From NCBI GenBank assembly GCA_020536535.1, contig JAHLWZ010000373.1, forward strand, positions 1-64,000: a DNA stretch of 64,000 bases, read 5' to 3'. Below, in pieces: positions 50,557 to 62,308 of this stretch; the stretch's first letter is position 1, and every line of letters begins with the position of its first letter. The notes beneath the pieces are model-generated. The model saw only the letters and a list, made by a program, of their open reading frames with translations. It was not told the DNA's origin and did not search any database. Origin of the DNA: Pelomyxa schiedti (Eukaryota > Evosea > Pelobiontida > Pelomyxidae). Position numbers and translations under genes: made by a program.

Positions 50557-53546
50557 ATGACTTGTTTACAATCTCTATTCGACCAGTTTGGGGTGAACCT
50601 TTCTTTGTCCCAGCTTTTTTCCTTTGTCACACTGCCCAGTACTTGCTCGCGTTTCGAAAAAAATGTGAGGAAGTATTGACTTCTGTTCGTGCACTCGCTG
50701 AAGCCTCCGTTGGTGCGCCATGTGTTTTGCATTTTTCGAGCCAACCTCCAAAAGGGTTTTCTTCAGCAATGAATAGCCTTGCTTCTTCTGTGGAATCAGT
50801 TTCTGGTGTTATTGAACCACATCCAGCATTTAGTGCGGTATTGGCAGTTACATTTTGCATTCTTACTGGTTTAGATAATGCAGTTGGTTGCTTAGCTACC
50901 ACTCTGAGACTATCGTCATGTTCCGTTCACCAACTGGTTTAAGAGGTGTATTCACTTCAACTCTCTTACCTTCCACAAGATTGCAAAGATTGGCGAGCAC
51001 TTGCAAGGACCAATGGAAAGTTTCGTAAATTATGGGTACAAAGAAACTGAGGTGTTATTTACCTCTTAAAAGTATCAACGAATCCTCTGAAACAATCTAG
51101 GTTGTTTTCAAAAAAGTAAAAGGCCTTGGTCAAGACTTTGAAGTGTTGAATAAAACAAATGTCTCTACCGGTCCTGATCCTTTTGCACAGAGTGGTGGCT
51201 TTGTAAGATACTGTATTTTTATTCCTTTCCAAGTGAGAAAAAAGGAAGCACAAAAAGAGCTTGCCAAAACAGTGCTCGATGAGGCTATGGCGTCTCTTCA
51301 AACTGAAATGCAGAAACTCTCTTCGACTTGCAACACTTCTCTATTAAGATATTTTGGCAACACTGTGCGAGACATTTATGCCTTTTTCAGTAAAGTACTT
51401 TTCTTCATTTATAGTTTCATCCTTACCTCGAAGTAGACAAGTGACAAAGAGTGGAAGTTGGAGGCAGCTCAAAAGACCCAACTTGATTTAGACCTCACTG
51501 CTCTTGGTACTTTCAATAAAAATCCAGAATTTTGTAAACCCACCATTTTTGATGTTTCTAGGTCGTGACCCTGTCATTTGTTCTGGGCATCTAAAAATGC
51601 CTCAAGTAAAAAAAAATGAAGATTTTTTCTTCCGGCTCACTTCTGACTATTTGACGTGGTATTCCATCAATTTGGTTTGTATTTATTCCAACAAGTACCC
51701 ATCTCATGCAGCAGGTTTAGGATTTCAACCCTGCTAATCGTATCACAACTGCAACTTGCACTGCACGTATGGCAATGACAGGAGGCACGGAGTCCAGCAG
51801 ATGCTTTCAAGTTTTTACACCACAGCTTCCCAAACCATTGTTTCTCCAGGTTGGAAGTTATTTTATATTACCCAATATTTATTCCCGAAAAAGGCATCAA
51901 GCAAAATTGAGCGGGATAGATGGATGTCCTGTATTCAGGCCACCTTGGAAGAAGCTATCAATAGCCAACCTGTAGTTAAAAAAGTTGTCCTTCCAAGACT
52001 GGATGCAGTTTCAGTACTTAAAAGTGTTCCAGGCAATGATGTGTGCGCTGACTGTGGTGCAAAAGGTCTCTACCCCTGTTCTCTCCGTGTGCCTATTAAC
52101 GTTTCATAAGACCCAGACTGGTCCAGCATAAATCTGGGCATTATTCTATGCCTAGGTACGAAAACAATAAACAAAAACTATTTCTAAAATATCCTTCAAC
52201 CTAGAATGTTGTGGAATCCACCGAAGTTTTGGAACTAAGATTTCGAAGGTTCGGTCTCTTACACTTGACCAATGGAACAGTCCCGAACTCTTACTTGTAT
52301 GATTAGGTCTACTTTTTTCCCATTTGAATTCATCAGGTTTCCCCTCAACAAACAGTTCATGCAATGTATAGGCAATAGTATAGCCAATAGTATTTATGAG
52401 AGTAAACCGGATTCTGTGCAACAAAAGCCTACCCCTGCAGATCCCAACTCGTATTTTTACTTCTGATTTAATTTCCTTTCTCACTCAAAAACATGGAAAG
52501 CGAGAAATGGAAAGATTGGCTGAAGGCTAAATATTGTGATCGTTCTTTTGTTCAGCCACCATTTGTATCCCACAAGGAGCTTAACACGGTCACTGCCCAG
52601 AACCTTGGCTCCTCTTTTTTTGATTTATGTCATAGCAATTATACGAAATCTGTTCTGCACCAGAATCAAATGTACCAATGATAGTGAAACTCATCACCCA
52701 GGGTGCTGATAGCAATTTCACTTCTTCCAGTGATGAATGTCGATCCTGTTTACATCAATGTAATCTTTACGTTCTCCTTTTTGTTGTACTTACATGTTTG
52801 ATAGCGATTATCAAAGGTCGCCCTGAACATGCCGAGGCACTTCTTCAAGCTTGTTCTCTCTTGACTTCAAAACATCTATAATCTAAACTATCAATAGCGT
52901 GGTGCGGTTGTATACCCATGTGACAAGCGGGGATTTACACCTCTACACTGTGCTGCCTTTTTTAACAGGCCTAAGTGTTGTGCTTTGCTTCTTCGGCATG
53001 GCTTGGTATGCGATTGAACGAAAACAATAATATCTCACCTTCTACGTGCAAGGACGCTGCCGTAACTGATAAATACGGAAATACAGCCCTTGATATTGCA
53101 GTATGGAACGGTAGTAAGGAGACTATCGACGTTCTTAAGGACGTTGTCTCTAATGTAGTCACTCCGTCATTTTGTATCAGCTCATTCTATTACAGAGCCC
53201 TGCTGGACCATGGTCACAACAAGAAGATTGTGGGGCACCACCAAATACCACTGAGTTGCCTCCCTTCTCCGTCCCCCTACCAGTGAACACAGGAGCAAAA
53301 ACTGCCGCTTCTACTACAACTACACCAACAGACATCAAAGCTCTACCCTCCAAGCCAACAAAAACAGTACCAAGACCATCACTCACAACCTCTTCTTCTT
53401 CCACAGCACCACCAGCCGTATCTCAGTCTGACACAACAGTCCCTGTGCTCTCCTCACCAGTTCCAACCGAAAAATGGACATCCCCAGTCGTTCTAGACTC
53501 ACCCAAATCACCACACCATAAACAACCCAAGCCAGAAAATAGCTAG
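50557..53546 (+). CDS. ACAP-type Arf GTPase-activating protein (BAR-PH-ArfGAP-ankyrin)
   Basis: The N-terminal segment ([17 protein letters not shown]) leads to a BAR-type helical region: [25 protein letters not shown]-like helices, and [23 protein letters not shown] domain contains WYSIN and [20 protein letters not shown]. The ArfGAP zinc finger has CADCGAK then [15 protein letters not shown] with an arginine-finger-side [20 protein letters not shown] and WNSPELLL, partly across an intron. Ankyrin repeats follow ([39 protein letters not shown]). The tail (53280-53546) is Ser/Thr/Pro-rich. ACAPs sense curved membranes and switch off Arf6 during endocytic recycling. The exact first exon junction is unclear because two frames are open near 50560-50680. 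Confidence 0.82.
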
Positions 53547-53911
53547 CCATTTAATTAATTATTAAAAATAACAGAGGATCTCAGACCCATTAAAAGAACT
53601 CTGTAACTCCTTGCAGACATAGTGGCTCTTGGAGATTGACTGTTTGGTTCCTTTCACCCAAAAACCAAGATTCTTTTTAAAACCATAAAAACAGCTTTCA
53701 ATATTTTGCATGTCGAATTTTCGTGCTAGTAATTAAGATTCCACTCCTTTTTTGTTTTGCTGTGTTCCTCAATTGATTGATCATGTTTGAAGAGAGTCAA
53801 AGGTGGTTCTGTTGACCATGTATGTGTAGTGTACAGACAGCTGGTGAGGAAAAGATCACCATTCCACTCCAAAGGAACAGGCGACCATAAACCGGAAAGA
53901 ATAAATTCATT
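53547..53911. other. Convergent intergenic region
   Basis: Holds the 3' ends of the converging ArfGAP and CENP-X genes. AT-rich; I see nothing else in it. Confidence 0.4.
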
Positions 53912-54520
53912 CTAGAAGAAATCCAGCAGTAGCTGTGGTAGAATTTTTCTAGTAGTTGGTATTAGACTTAGCTTAAGTGAGAACGAGAAGTTACTCAAGG
54001 TGCTCCGGAGTGATTGTTACTTTTTCGTCATTCTCGTCGTTGTCCGGGTCATCACGACTCAATGACGCCACGACCATTGCACGGGATATGGCCTCTGAAA
54101 TTTAAGTAAGGTACACCAAAATAACAAGGAAAGTAACCCTCAACAAATAGCCTTATCAATTCCGTGCTAGCTTTGATACCGTCACTTGAGCCAGTCAAAC
54201 CTATAACACAGTTAAAAGAGGAGAAGGGGAAGGAAAAAAAAAAAAAAAAAAAAGCGGGAGACCCAAAAGTAAAATACAAGCGCACACGTACATTATGGGG
54301 GCACTCACTCACATTTTGCATCGGGTTTCCTCAGCTCATTCCACACGAACTCCATGATTGCGGCCACGTGCTCCTCGGCCACAATGGCCCCGCTCCATTC
54401 GGCGTCATCAGGCGCCTTGGGCGCCACGCTGACTGCCAGCTTGGCTCCCCTCCCTGTCCCAGCACCGCTCCCGGTGCCCCCTCCCCCCCCACGGTGCCCA
54501 CGCCCTCCCCCGCGCGACAT
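53912..54520 (-). CDS. CENP-X / MHF2 histone-fold protein
   Basis: Four exons (54520-54313, 54200-54138, 54094-53995, 53948-53912) join in phase into 135 residues. The C-terminal half has the CENP-X histone-fold pattern: GIKASTELIRLFVEEAISRA, an acidic loop, VTITPEHLE spliced to KILPQLLLDFF. The KILPQLLLDF ending is diagnostic of CENP-X. The last exon has only 37 bases and is found only because the phase-2 splice restores this motif; otherwise the protein appears to stop at HLE. CENP-X pairs with CENP-S at kinetochores and, as MHF, with FANCM at stalled forks. The first 25 residues are a GC-rich Gly/Arg tract (MSRGGGRGHRGGGGG) absent from most homologues. Confidence 0.85.
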
Positions 54521-54660
54521 GTGTCAGTGATATCTGAGATTTTGTGCATTTTCACGAAGAACAAGCTGGCTGACGGGGCGCGGAAAACGTGCTGGGCTCA
54601 TTCCGTGTGTGCAAATTTGCATGCACCCAAAGACAACCAAGATTTGGGAGCACTGGTCAT

Positions 54661-56692
54661 GTACGAGCAACAAACAAATGCTACAGCGACATCAGTAACA
54701 CACCATCCCCTTCAGCGCGGCGAAGCCGTGGACCGCGTTCTCAGTGTGTCGCGTGTAGTATAGAACGTTGTCACTCACCTTGTGCTGGACCCCTGCCAAG
54801 ACCGCGGGGCGTGGCTGCGCGAGCGCGACTGCTGCTTCCTCCTGCAGGCCGCGAACGCGCCGTTCCCCCTGGGTGCCTCGAGGTGCCTCCGATGGGTTCT
54901 GCGAAACGCGGTGGTGAGCAGGAACAACCGCAGAGAGGGCATTAGTGTGTGGAAGGGCCTCTGTGCTGGTGTGTGTACGTGGACACTTCTTGAGTGCCTT
55001 TGTGGGGCGGGGAGTGTGTCGTGCGTGGTCTGGAGTTGCCGTTCGCTCAATTCTTACCTGACATGGCATGAGGTGGACACGTTTGGATGGCGAGAAAGCT
55101 GGCTGCAAGTGGGTACACGGCGTGGAGCTGTTGCGGACTGCTGAAGTGGCCCCTGGATGAACCTGGCATGTTGGGTGACCTCAGAGATATCACTGACCCA
55201 ACAGGCTGCCTGTTGTACTGTGCGTGCAAGGGAGGCCACCTGGATTCTGTCAAGTGGGTGATGTCACGGTTTGATAGTGTAGGCAGTGAGCCGTGGGAGC
55301 TTGTGAAGCCATTTAAAGTTGCTGTGTGGTGAGGACATGTTGACGTGGTGATGTGGATGGCGGCTTCAACTTGTGCTGTGAGTACCTGCAAGAAATTAGA
55401 GTCTGAGAAGGGAGTTCCTTTTCGCTGCCATCCCGTCCTTTTTTTTGAGACACCAAGTTTGGAGCTTACTGAGTGGTTCTTCCCTGAGGGCACTAGAAAT
55501 GGGGATGAAGAGCACTGGCTGCTAACAAGTTTCATGAACTGCTTTCCATCAGGACTGGAAGAAGGCTGCCGGTGGATCACGAAAACCTTGCCAGTGACAA
55601 CTGTAACAGAAGAAACTATCCGCTGCATTCACAATGCCAAGGGCATCAAGTTGCTATTGAACAACTTTCCGGCAGTTGAGCCAATACAGAAACACATTCA
55701 GTGGGAACAAGGGTTTCATGGCCATGTGGTCAGGAAATTACATGTTAAGGTAAGAGTAATTCATTACCAATATTCAAAGAAAAACTATCTTCGTAGGACC
55801 TAAACTGGCTCGGGAGAGATGTCAACAAGTGTGTAAGAGTCGACAACTCATGGCATGCGGCAATCAATCGGACAGTGTTCTAGGGTGCTTACTGCCAAAA
55901 GTGACGTCACTCACAGAAGAACACTTAAGTTTCTGCCTTGTGAAGTCTCTTACCAAAGGCAACATACCAATTGCTGAGTGGCTTGATAAGATGTTCCACT
56001 TGATGGATCATGTGAACAGGGTTTTACCGAGTCCACTTTCCTTGCGCTCTGCTGTGAGAATCCACGACATTTGCGTGGTGCAATGGTTTCTTGCACGCGC
56101 TATTAGTGAGAAAACAGCGATGGAGGCCGCTCGGCTCTGCATCACCTTCCCATACTTATTCTGAAAGCATTCCATATTACAAACGCAAGTGTGGCTGCCA
56201 GGGATATTCTCTCGTACACAGGCCAAGCAGGTTTTTTCAGATGGCTACCTGTCTGAAAATAACCTTGTTGCTGGTTTGGCAGATACTCACTTGATCAAAT
56301 CTGGAAAGGTGTTGAAATGGTTTATTGAGTGAAGAACAGGTCAAGGTGAATGGCAACTCACTTCTGTACGGTTTGATTGAATGTCCACTTCCATTTTACT
56401 GTATCTGAGGTGTGAATTTCTACAACTCAACCAACAAACCAATAAAAAAAAGGTTCTGAAAAGGGTAATACCATACCCTACAACAGTGGGAACATGGAAG
56501 ATGCTCTTGCAGGTCCTGAAAACCGCACCTGAAATGGACCAGTCATTTGTTTTGCATCACCTCTTCTGGATTGTAGTCAAATCACCCCTACACCTCCACA
56601 TCACTGCCGTGGCATTTTGTATTACACATCAGGCCCTGTTGATGTCATTCAAGCCCAATGCTGGTAGTAGTTCAAAGTACAAGGCGAATTGA
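54661..56692 (+). pseudogene. Degenerate ankyrin-like repeat gene
   Basis: Fragments of ankyrin-type repeats run along the plus strand: GCLLYCACKGGHLDSVKWVM, PWELVKPFKVAVW, GHVDVVMWMAASTCA, TEETIRCIHNAKGIKLLLNN, NIPIAEWLDKMF, ICVVQWFLARAISEKTAMEA and IKSGKVLKWFIE. The frame is interrupted by a TGA at 55330-55332 exactly inside a repeat (AVW-stop-GHVDVVMW), with no splice site that repairs it, and by further stops at 56162 and 56328. It could be one old gene with several disabling stops or a live gene with introns I have missed. The 5' end, near 54661 (MYEQQTNATATSV) or 54782, is uncertain. Confidence 0.4.
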
Positions 56693-56861
56693 ATTGGCTT
56701 CTTCAATAAAAATTCTTCAATTTTTCGCGGTACAAAGACGTGCACTGAGCAATTTGTCTCGATAAGGAACACGTCAAGAACGAATTTCGTTCCCAAGTCA
56801 AGCCGGATCGGCATTTTCCAACCTGTAACGCAAGTTTGTGAAAAGAAGCAAAAAGACCAAG

Positions 56862-57371
56862 ATGGAAAACCGCACCGCAGCCTACGTCCTTTCAATGGTC
56901 GTCGAGGACGATCAAACCGCGTTTGTCGAAACTTCAGCATTCTACGTCAAGAGGGTACCGGATATCTCCCTCAAACAGCTACTTATGAGATGGACCGAAC
57001 ACTGGGGAGTCCCTCAGGAGGCCCTCCCTTTGGCCTGCTTATACATTGAGAGGTTGAGGGCCACGTCTTCAGCAATGACTCATTCGAAGACTACCTTCTT
57101 ACTGACACGCCACACAGTTCACAAGTGCCTAGTGGCGTGTGTTTGCGTGGCGACCAAGGTTCTGGTTGACGATTTTGGAAGACACTCCGCCATTGCCATG
57201 TCGTGCGGAATAAGACCAAGGACACTCACGCTTTTGGAAATGGAGGTTATGCAGCTGCTGGATTACAATTTGTTTGTGGATGAACAGGAATTCTGGGCCA
57301 TGAGGTCGCGAATCTTGCAAGAATCCTCACAGCCACTGCCTGTTTGTCTCATATCCTCTGCTACATGGTAG
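56862..57371 (+). CDS. PHO80/PCL-type cyclin
   Basis: A single exon of 169 codons starting MENRTAAYVLSMVVEDD. It contains a cyclin box of the PHO80-like (cyclin P/U) class: FYVKRVPDISLKQLLMRWTE, LACLYIERLRATS, the HKCLVACVCVATKVLVDDFG helix with conserved Lys and Asp, GIRPRTLTLLEMEVMQLLDY and NLFVDEQEFWAMRSRI. These short cyclins consist of little beyond one box and partner Pho85/Cdk5-type kinases in nutrient and cell-cycle control. The usual NKYAEV-like motif is replaced by HSAIAMSCGI. The C-terminus is short, ending PVCLISSATW. Confidence 0.8.
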   Translation: MENRTAAYVLSMVVEDDQTAFVETSAFYVKRVPDISLKQLLMRWTEHWGVPQEALPLACLYIERLRATSSAMTHSKTTFLLTRHTVHKCLVACVCVATKVLVDDFGRHSAIAMSCGIRPRTLTLLEMEVMQLLDYNLFVDEQEFWAMRSRILQESSQPLPVCLISSATW

Positions 57372-57571
57372 CCTTCTCAACATTGCTTCCATTCCGTGTG
57401 TACCTCTGTAATACCGAAAATTTTGTTCTTTTTGAAAAATGCATTCTGGGAAATTTCTTAGTGCAGTGGTCGAGGTCTTTAACTCAATTTGAAAAACATT
57501 ATGCTGGGAATGTTGTGCTGAACTAGAATGAAAGTTTTTTTTGTTGTTTACACAACAGAACAAATGGCAGT

Positions 57572-59020
57572 TCAAAGGTATCCAAGGGTGTGAAGTAACC
57601 AAATGTCTTCAGATTCTGTTGTAGTTGTTTCCACAAGGCAGGATATATTGCACAAATGCAACCAATGTCTTGTATCTTTGAAAGGTTGACCTACAAAGAA
57701 GCTGGATTTGAATTTAGGGTCGACTGGGAACTTGTGACACGCCGCACTGTTTCGACAATACATTCCTTGTGAGGAATCAGTTGAGAGAGTCTGGGTCTTC
57801 ACAATTGGCCATATATACTTGGAGAGGAAACACTGTTTTTTTGGATATGGAATTAACAAAGAAAAAGTATTTGGATCTGGAGGCATACTTGGTCAAGCTT
57901 TGTACCCCCACAGGACTTGGCTGTAATTTTACCGGCTTTTCTGCTCTCTATCACCAAGTTCATTAGTGACTCCATTGTGTTGTTGGGTCCAAAGCAGCCT
58001 CTTGTACCACCAAACATGCCTGGAGGTAAATGGAATTTTTAGTTTAAAACAGTAAAAGGAGTGTGGATCAGAGGAATCACCTGCAAGAATGGCAATACCA
58101 TGTAAAGGATTGTCACGTATAGCATGAAAAGGAAGACCAGAGGATATCCAATCATTTACAGCCAGTAAATCCCGGATATTCAATCGTGAATCAATGTCCC
58201 TTATGATCCAGTATCTGTTGAAAAATTTGGCTTAAAGGAGATAAACACTTGAAGCACCGAACTTTACAGAATTAAAACCAACCAAAAGCACAATAAAGGG
58301 AAAAGAACATGTACATGATCGTACTCGGCAGTTGGATCATCTGCAACATAATTCCTGTACATGTACATTATCTCTCTATCAGTCTGGTGTTTGCACTTGA
58401 CCACCTTTCAAAGTGTGAGCGTTCTTGCCACAAAACACATCGAAATGAACCTGAGCTGCCTGACAGTAGTCACAATTCAGTAAAGGTTCTATTTCCCCCC
58501 AGTCAATAGCATCAGAGACATAGAACCGGACTGCCCAGTCTGGATAGTATCTGCCATTTGGATGAGAATAGTCAAGGAAGAAAGGGGAATAATGATAAGC
58601 ATCTGTAGTTGGGTCATACATTCTAGCAGCCAATACATTCGCAAAAGCACCATGAATGACCCAATCAAAAACTCTAGTGCTGTTCCGCATTGGGAATATC
58701 GAGAATGACACCACCTTGTTCCATTCCTTTCTCACAAAACCCTTAGTTCCCGAATATACGGCAGCGTGTTCCTCACAAATTCTATCCGCCGACTGAGCAG
58801 ATTCAGCCAAAACTCGATACCGATTTTGTTGTTGCTCCTGATGTTGTTGAGGCACAGGGATTGGAATTGACACTTGATTTTGTTGCTGTTCCGACAATTG
58901 GTGCTCTTGCTCTTGGCTAGTTGACAAAGTGAAACCGAAGCCAAACATAAACGTGAGGATTTGCGTGAGGGCCATTCCGATCAGCACCCCGCATACCAGC
59001 CACAGGTGCTTGGATGCCAT
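57572..59020 (-). CDS. Type II membrane protein, glycosyltransferase-like
   Basis: The start is at 59020 (MASKHLWLVCGVLIGMALTQ), a short cytosolic tail then one signal-anchor helix, then a Gln-rich stem (SEQQQNQVSIPIPVPQQHQE) typical of Golgi enzymes. The luminal domain reads VSFSIFPMRNSTRVFDWVIH, YYPDWAVRFYVSDAI, YWIIRDIDSRLNIRDLLAVN, WISSGLPFHAIRDNPLHGIA, GMFGGTRGCFGP and FLSKYIWPIVK. The RDxDSR motif (acidic metal-binding type) with WAVRFY and MRD-x-P-H patterns recalls a group of protist and bacterial sugar-transferase-like proteins. I cannot name donor or acceptor. Introns near 58380 and 58082-58022 are supported by frame; the last 40 codons before 57572 are less certain. Confidence 0.6.
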
Positions 59021-59157
59021 TATGGGACCGAGGACCTTGCAGATCGTGACGATTCGGTGGTGGTGCCAACAGTGATGAAAAAAAAAAGGAATGTTGGGGG
59101 AATGGGGTATGAACATCATCAAATTAAAGTCAATTTTGGGGTGGTGCGTGATAACAA

Positions 59158-60501
59158 TCAGCCAAGCAAGTTGAGCTTCTTGATGGCCTTGTATTGATCT
59201 GGAATCTCCTGGAGTGCGGCGACAGCAAATTCAACATCGTAGTTCTCAACACGGGGGCGTGACATTACATTGTGGAATGATACAAACTGGAAGTTATCAA
59301 ACTTGCGCTCTGCGGTTTCGTTAGCCTAGTCAATATCTGCGATCTATAGTGAGGTATACCTGGCAGTCTGTCGTCAAACTCTTCCATCAATTCCCATGGG
59401 CCATCCCCAACACTGTAGAAAGTTAGGCTTCATTTGTGAAAAAGCAACCGAACCCTATAGTTACAATGGAAAGTGCAGCACATTGAGACGCCCTAATTAT
59501 AGCTTGTGCTGTTGATTCTTCATTTGTAACTTGGCCATCTGCAATTCTTGTGATTGTTTAATTGTTGTATTATTTCCGAGTGTCAGTTGGACCTACATTA
59601 TCAATATGTGATACTGACGTGTCTCTTGTACAATTTGAACCGCCTTATCGATAAGAGGTGCGAAGTTTGTTGGTCCACTCATGTTGACATTAGGTGTGAT
59701 TTCATTATATCGAGCCAAGACCTCCCTTTTGATTCTGTTACCAGTCTCACATGAAGAATTTGTAAGGCATACGCCAATCCATAGCAGGGATGTCCATCTG
59801 GGTAGTAAGGGAAAACGGCTTTATCTGTAGTTGTAGCATCACCTAAAAACCTTGAGTGTTGGCATGAAAGCCACAAATGGGGGTGGCAAAGTACCAAACC
59901 CAAACACAGGAATTAACTGCAAAAAGGGTTGGCTACTATTAAGGGTACAAATAAAATACCTTATCATCATCGAAAGGCTCAAGAGTACGACCAATGATAT
60001 CAATCACTCGCTAAATTTTGTTATAATGGCCAAAGAGATAAATGTAATTTCCCACTTGGTACGGATTCATTGTATCAGGTGCAATGGCATGGAGACATCT
60101 GTTCCCAAAAGTATTCTTGCCTGTCCATGTGTTGCTCTACCTCGTCCTCAATACATCAAATGACTATTTTAAAGGTACCTTTGTATAGTCTATTCCGATT
60201 ATCAAATTCGAACTCCTACGAAAAAACTTAGCATTATATATGTCAAGAATTGAAAGTGTTTCAATTTAGTAACTTTGAAAACATTGTTGAACTTCTTCAA
60301 AACAAAAGGGAAAAAAAGTACGCACTCCAAACCGGCATCTCTCAGTCCTTGTTGCACTTGCTCGAGTGTCTTGTACCGATCCGGATTTGCAGCGAATGAG
60401 AAACCACCGCCGCTACTGGGGTGATGCGAATCGTGCTTTGCTGGTGCCGCAGATCCGGCTGCGTATTTGCGCTCACTCTCGCTACTGAACAACGACCCCA
60501 T
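59158..60501 (-). CDS. Copine/RGLG-type vWA protein with myristoylation-like N-terminus
   Basis: The start at 60501 ([18 protein letters not shown]) fits N-myristoylation. Exons then give [116 protein letters not shown] and a final [20 protein letters not shown] exon, stop 59158-59160. This is the copine vWA domain. The MIDAS residues are visible: D-x-T (DYT of IGIDYTK instead of DxSxS), a Thr in SGPTNFAP and the Asp of IIADG. Plant RGLG proteins add a RING finger and copines add two C2 domains; neither is present. A calcium- or partner-dependent membrane-associated scaffold is likely. Confidence 0.78.
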
Positions 60502-60730
60502 CACCAGGGAAATTTTTTAGAAAGAAACAGTTAGCTGTTGATTTTCCCCTCAAAAAATTTGGGACTTTGAGAAACATGTGATTTCGCTTGGGTGATCTGG
60601 GGAACAGTGACGCAAACTGCCTACTTCCAAGTTGGCCCAAGTAAAAACAGTAGTAGTGTTAGGGGGAATGTTGAATCACAACACTCTCTGCTCACATCTG
60701 AAACTTGTCTGGATCCAGTTCCATTCGCAT

Positions 60731-60890
60731 ATTGGACGTTTCAGTCAAAAACCAGCCACACAAACAAAAAACGAAAACTATCATCAAAATCAAACGAAAT
60801 GCACTGGGTGCGCCCAGTGGATAAACTTGTTTTTTGTTGGTTGTTTTTATTTTTCATTCATTATGCCGTTTTTTGACTGAAACGTCCAAT
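60731..60890. mobile_element. MITE-like element with 21-22 bp terminal inverted repeats
   Basis: ATTGGACGTTTCAGTCAAAA starting at 60731 is matched in inverse orientation by the sequence ending at 60890, giving a 21-22 base perfect terminal inverted repeat around a 160-base element. The centre carries a second palindrome, CACTGGGTGCGCCCAGTG (near 60800-60818). No coding capacity. Size, TIRs and AT-rich body are typical of a non-autonomous DNA transposon; target-site duplication is not clear (AT/TA at most). It lies between the divergent copine-like and 7TM receptor genes, so it occupies their shared promoter region. Confidence 0.65.
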
Positions 60891-60946
60891 AAATAAACAG
60901 AGTTGAAACGACTTTTTCCGATCCCCAGATCAGTCGCTGAAAAAAA

Positions 60947-62308
60947 ATGCCTTTGACACCGTCGGAGCTCGTTGAAGTTGCCAAGACGTCAATAGTTAGT
61001 GGCGTGATCAGCGACGTCGTGATCGTTGTAGTGAGCGCGATGATTGTCGCGCTGCCGCCTGCTCGGAGCCAAATGTCGTGCAGGCTGGTGTTGTACCTGT
61101 GCCTTTCTGACTTGATATGGATCACATCTGCTGTGTATGGCCTCTCACTGGATATTCTAAATGAATGAGAGAAGCGAAGCGCGGGGGAGTTTGGGGGTTG
61201 TAAGATAGAGAGTACGAAAGGCAACATCATTGTGCAGAATTTTTTTTTTTTTTTTTTTTCCTTTTTTGCCGTTTAGTCACTTAATGGGGTCAACATAAAC
61301 AGGTATGGAGCTGCCTGGACACTTGCAAGTGGTGGAACTTCCCCAGGAATAGTTCCTTCAGACTCAAGTGGTACATATATGCCAGAGATGGGATGTGTTG
61401 TTTCGGGGTATCTCTTCCCCCTTATTGTATGAATCTGATGAAACTGAAAAGATTTTTCATGCAATTTGGTGCTACCTCTAGTGACATGTGGACGATTGCA
61501 ATTTCAGTTTTTCTGTGTATCACTGTAGTGTTCAAGCATGAGCCCTGGGACACCTTCTGGTTCAACGACATCACATTTGTAATTATTGTCTACGGCATTA
61601 CTGGAGTTGTTGCCTCACTGCCGTTTTTTGGATTAGGAGGGGGATATGGAAATGCTGGAGGCACTTGGTGCTGGTATTAACCCTCTCTTTACAGTGGTAA
61701 ATCTCCTCTTTTTCAACTATAACTTAAGTTTTTTTTGAAGGATCCACGGACAACGGGGGCGCTGGATTTTTGGGTTTACCTTCCACTGGGGTGCTGTCTT
61801 CTTCATGGGGTTTTTCTACATCTGGGCACTTATTTACTTCGTAAAATCAACTCAGCAAGCGCGGAGAATGTGCACTCCCGTAAACGCGGGAGAAACACGG
61901 GCTCGAGCTGCCAGAATAAAACTATTCAAAAGCCTAGCTCCATTTCCAGTTGCCTACGCGCTTATACTAATTCCCTCCACGGTGAATAGACTACAAGGAA
62001 CTTTCAACCCTGATGTACGGTTTTTTTGCCATTCTAAAACAATTATCACAACTCACTCTTTCCACCACAAGAATCCTCGAGTAGGATTGTTTATCACACA
62101 TGCCCTGATAGTACAACTTGAAGGAGCCATAAATGCCCTTCTGTATGGAGGCACCCACTTCACCATGCTCAAGGAAGGCTTGATGACATTCAGTCTAAAG
62201 AACTGCTTCTCACACTGGGGACCACATGGAAGCTACCAAGTCAAGGCCCACGACCCAATGGAAGTGCCCTTCGTGCCTCTGGATATTCAAACAGAAAACA
62301 CAAGCTAG
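60947..62308 (+). CDS. cAMP-receptor-like (class E) seven-transmembrane receptor
   Basis: Start at 60947 (MPLTPSELVEVAKTSIVSGV). The first exon carries TM1-TM2 with VLYLCLSDLIWITSAVYG. A long intron with a T22 run follows (61239-61260). Later exons carry GTYMPEMGCVVSGYLFPL and a helix with MWTIAISVFLCITVVF, then FVIIVYGITGVVASLPFFGL, the extracellular GNAGGTWCWY (conserved W-C-W of this class), an exon read as RGRWIFGFTFHWGAVFFM, FYIWALIYFVKSTQQARRM, and a last pair with PVAYALILIPSTVNRLQG and IVQLEGAINALLYGG. The tail ends at 62308 without long Ser-rich repeats. The class couples to heterotrimeric G proteins for chemoattractants in Dictyostelium; the ligand here is unknown. Exon junctions at 61170-61290 and 61690-61760 are approximate. 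Confidence 0.75.

Noticed and set aside
55330-55332. Genome-wide reassignment of TGA to a sense codon
   Set aside because: TGA is the natural stop of the lyase-AUDH, PI3K, LRR and RhoGEF genes, each at the expected protein end, so the isolated in-frame TGAs must be explained locally.
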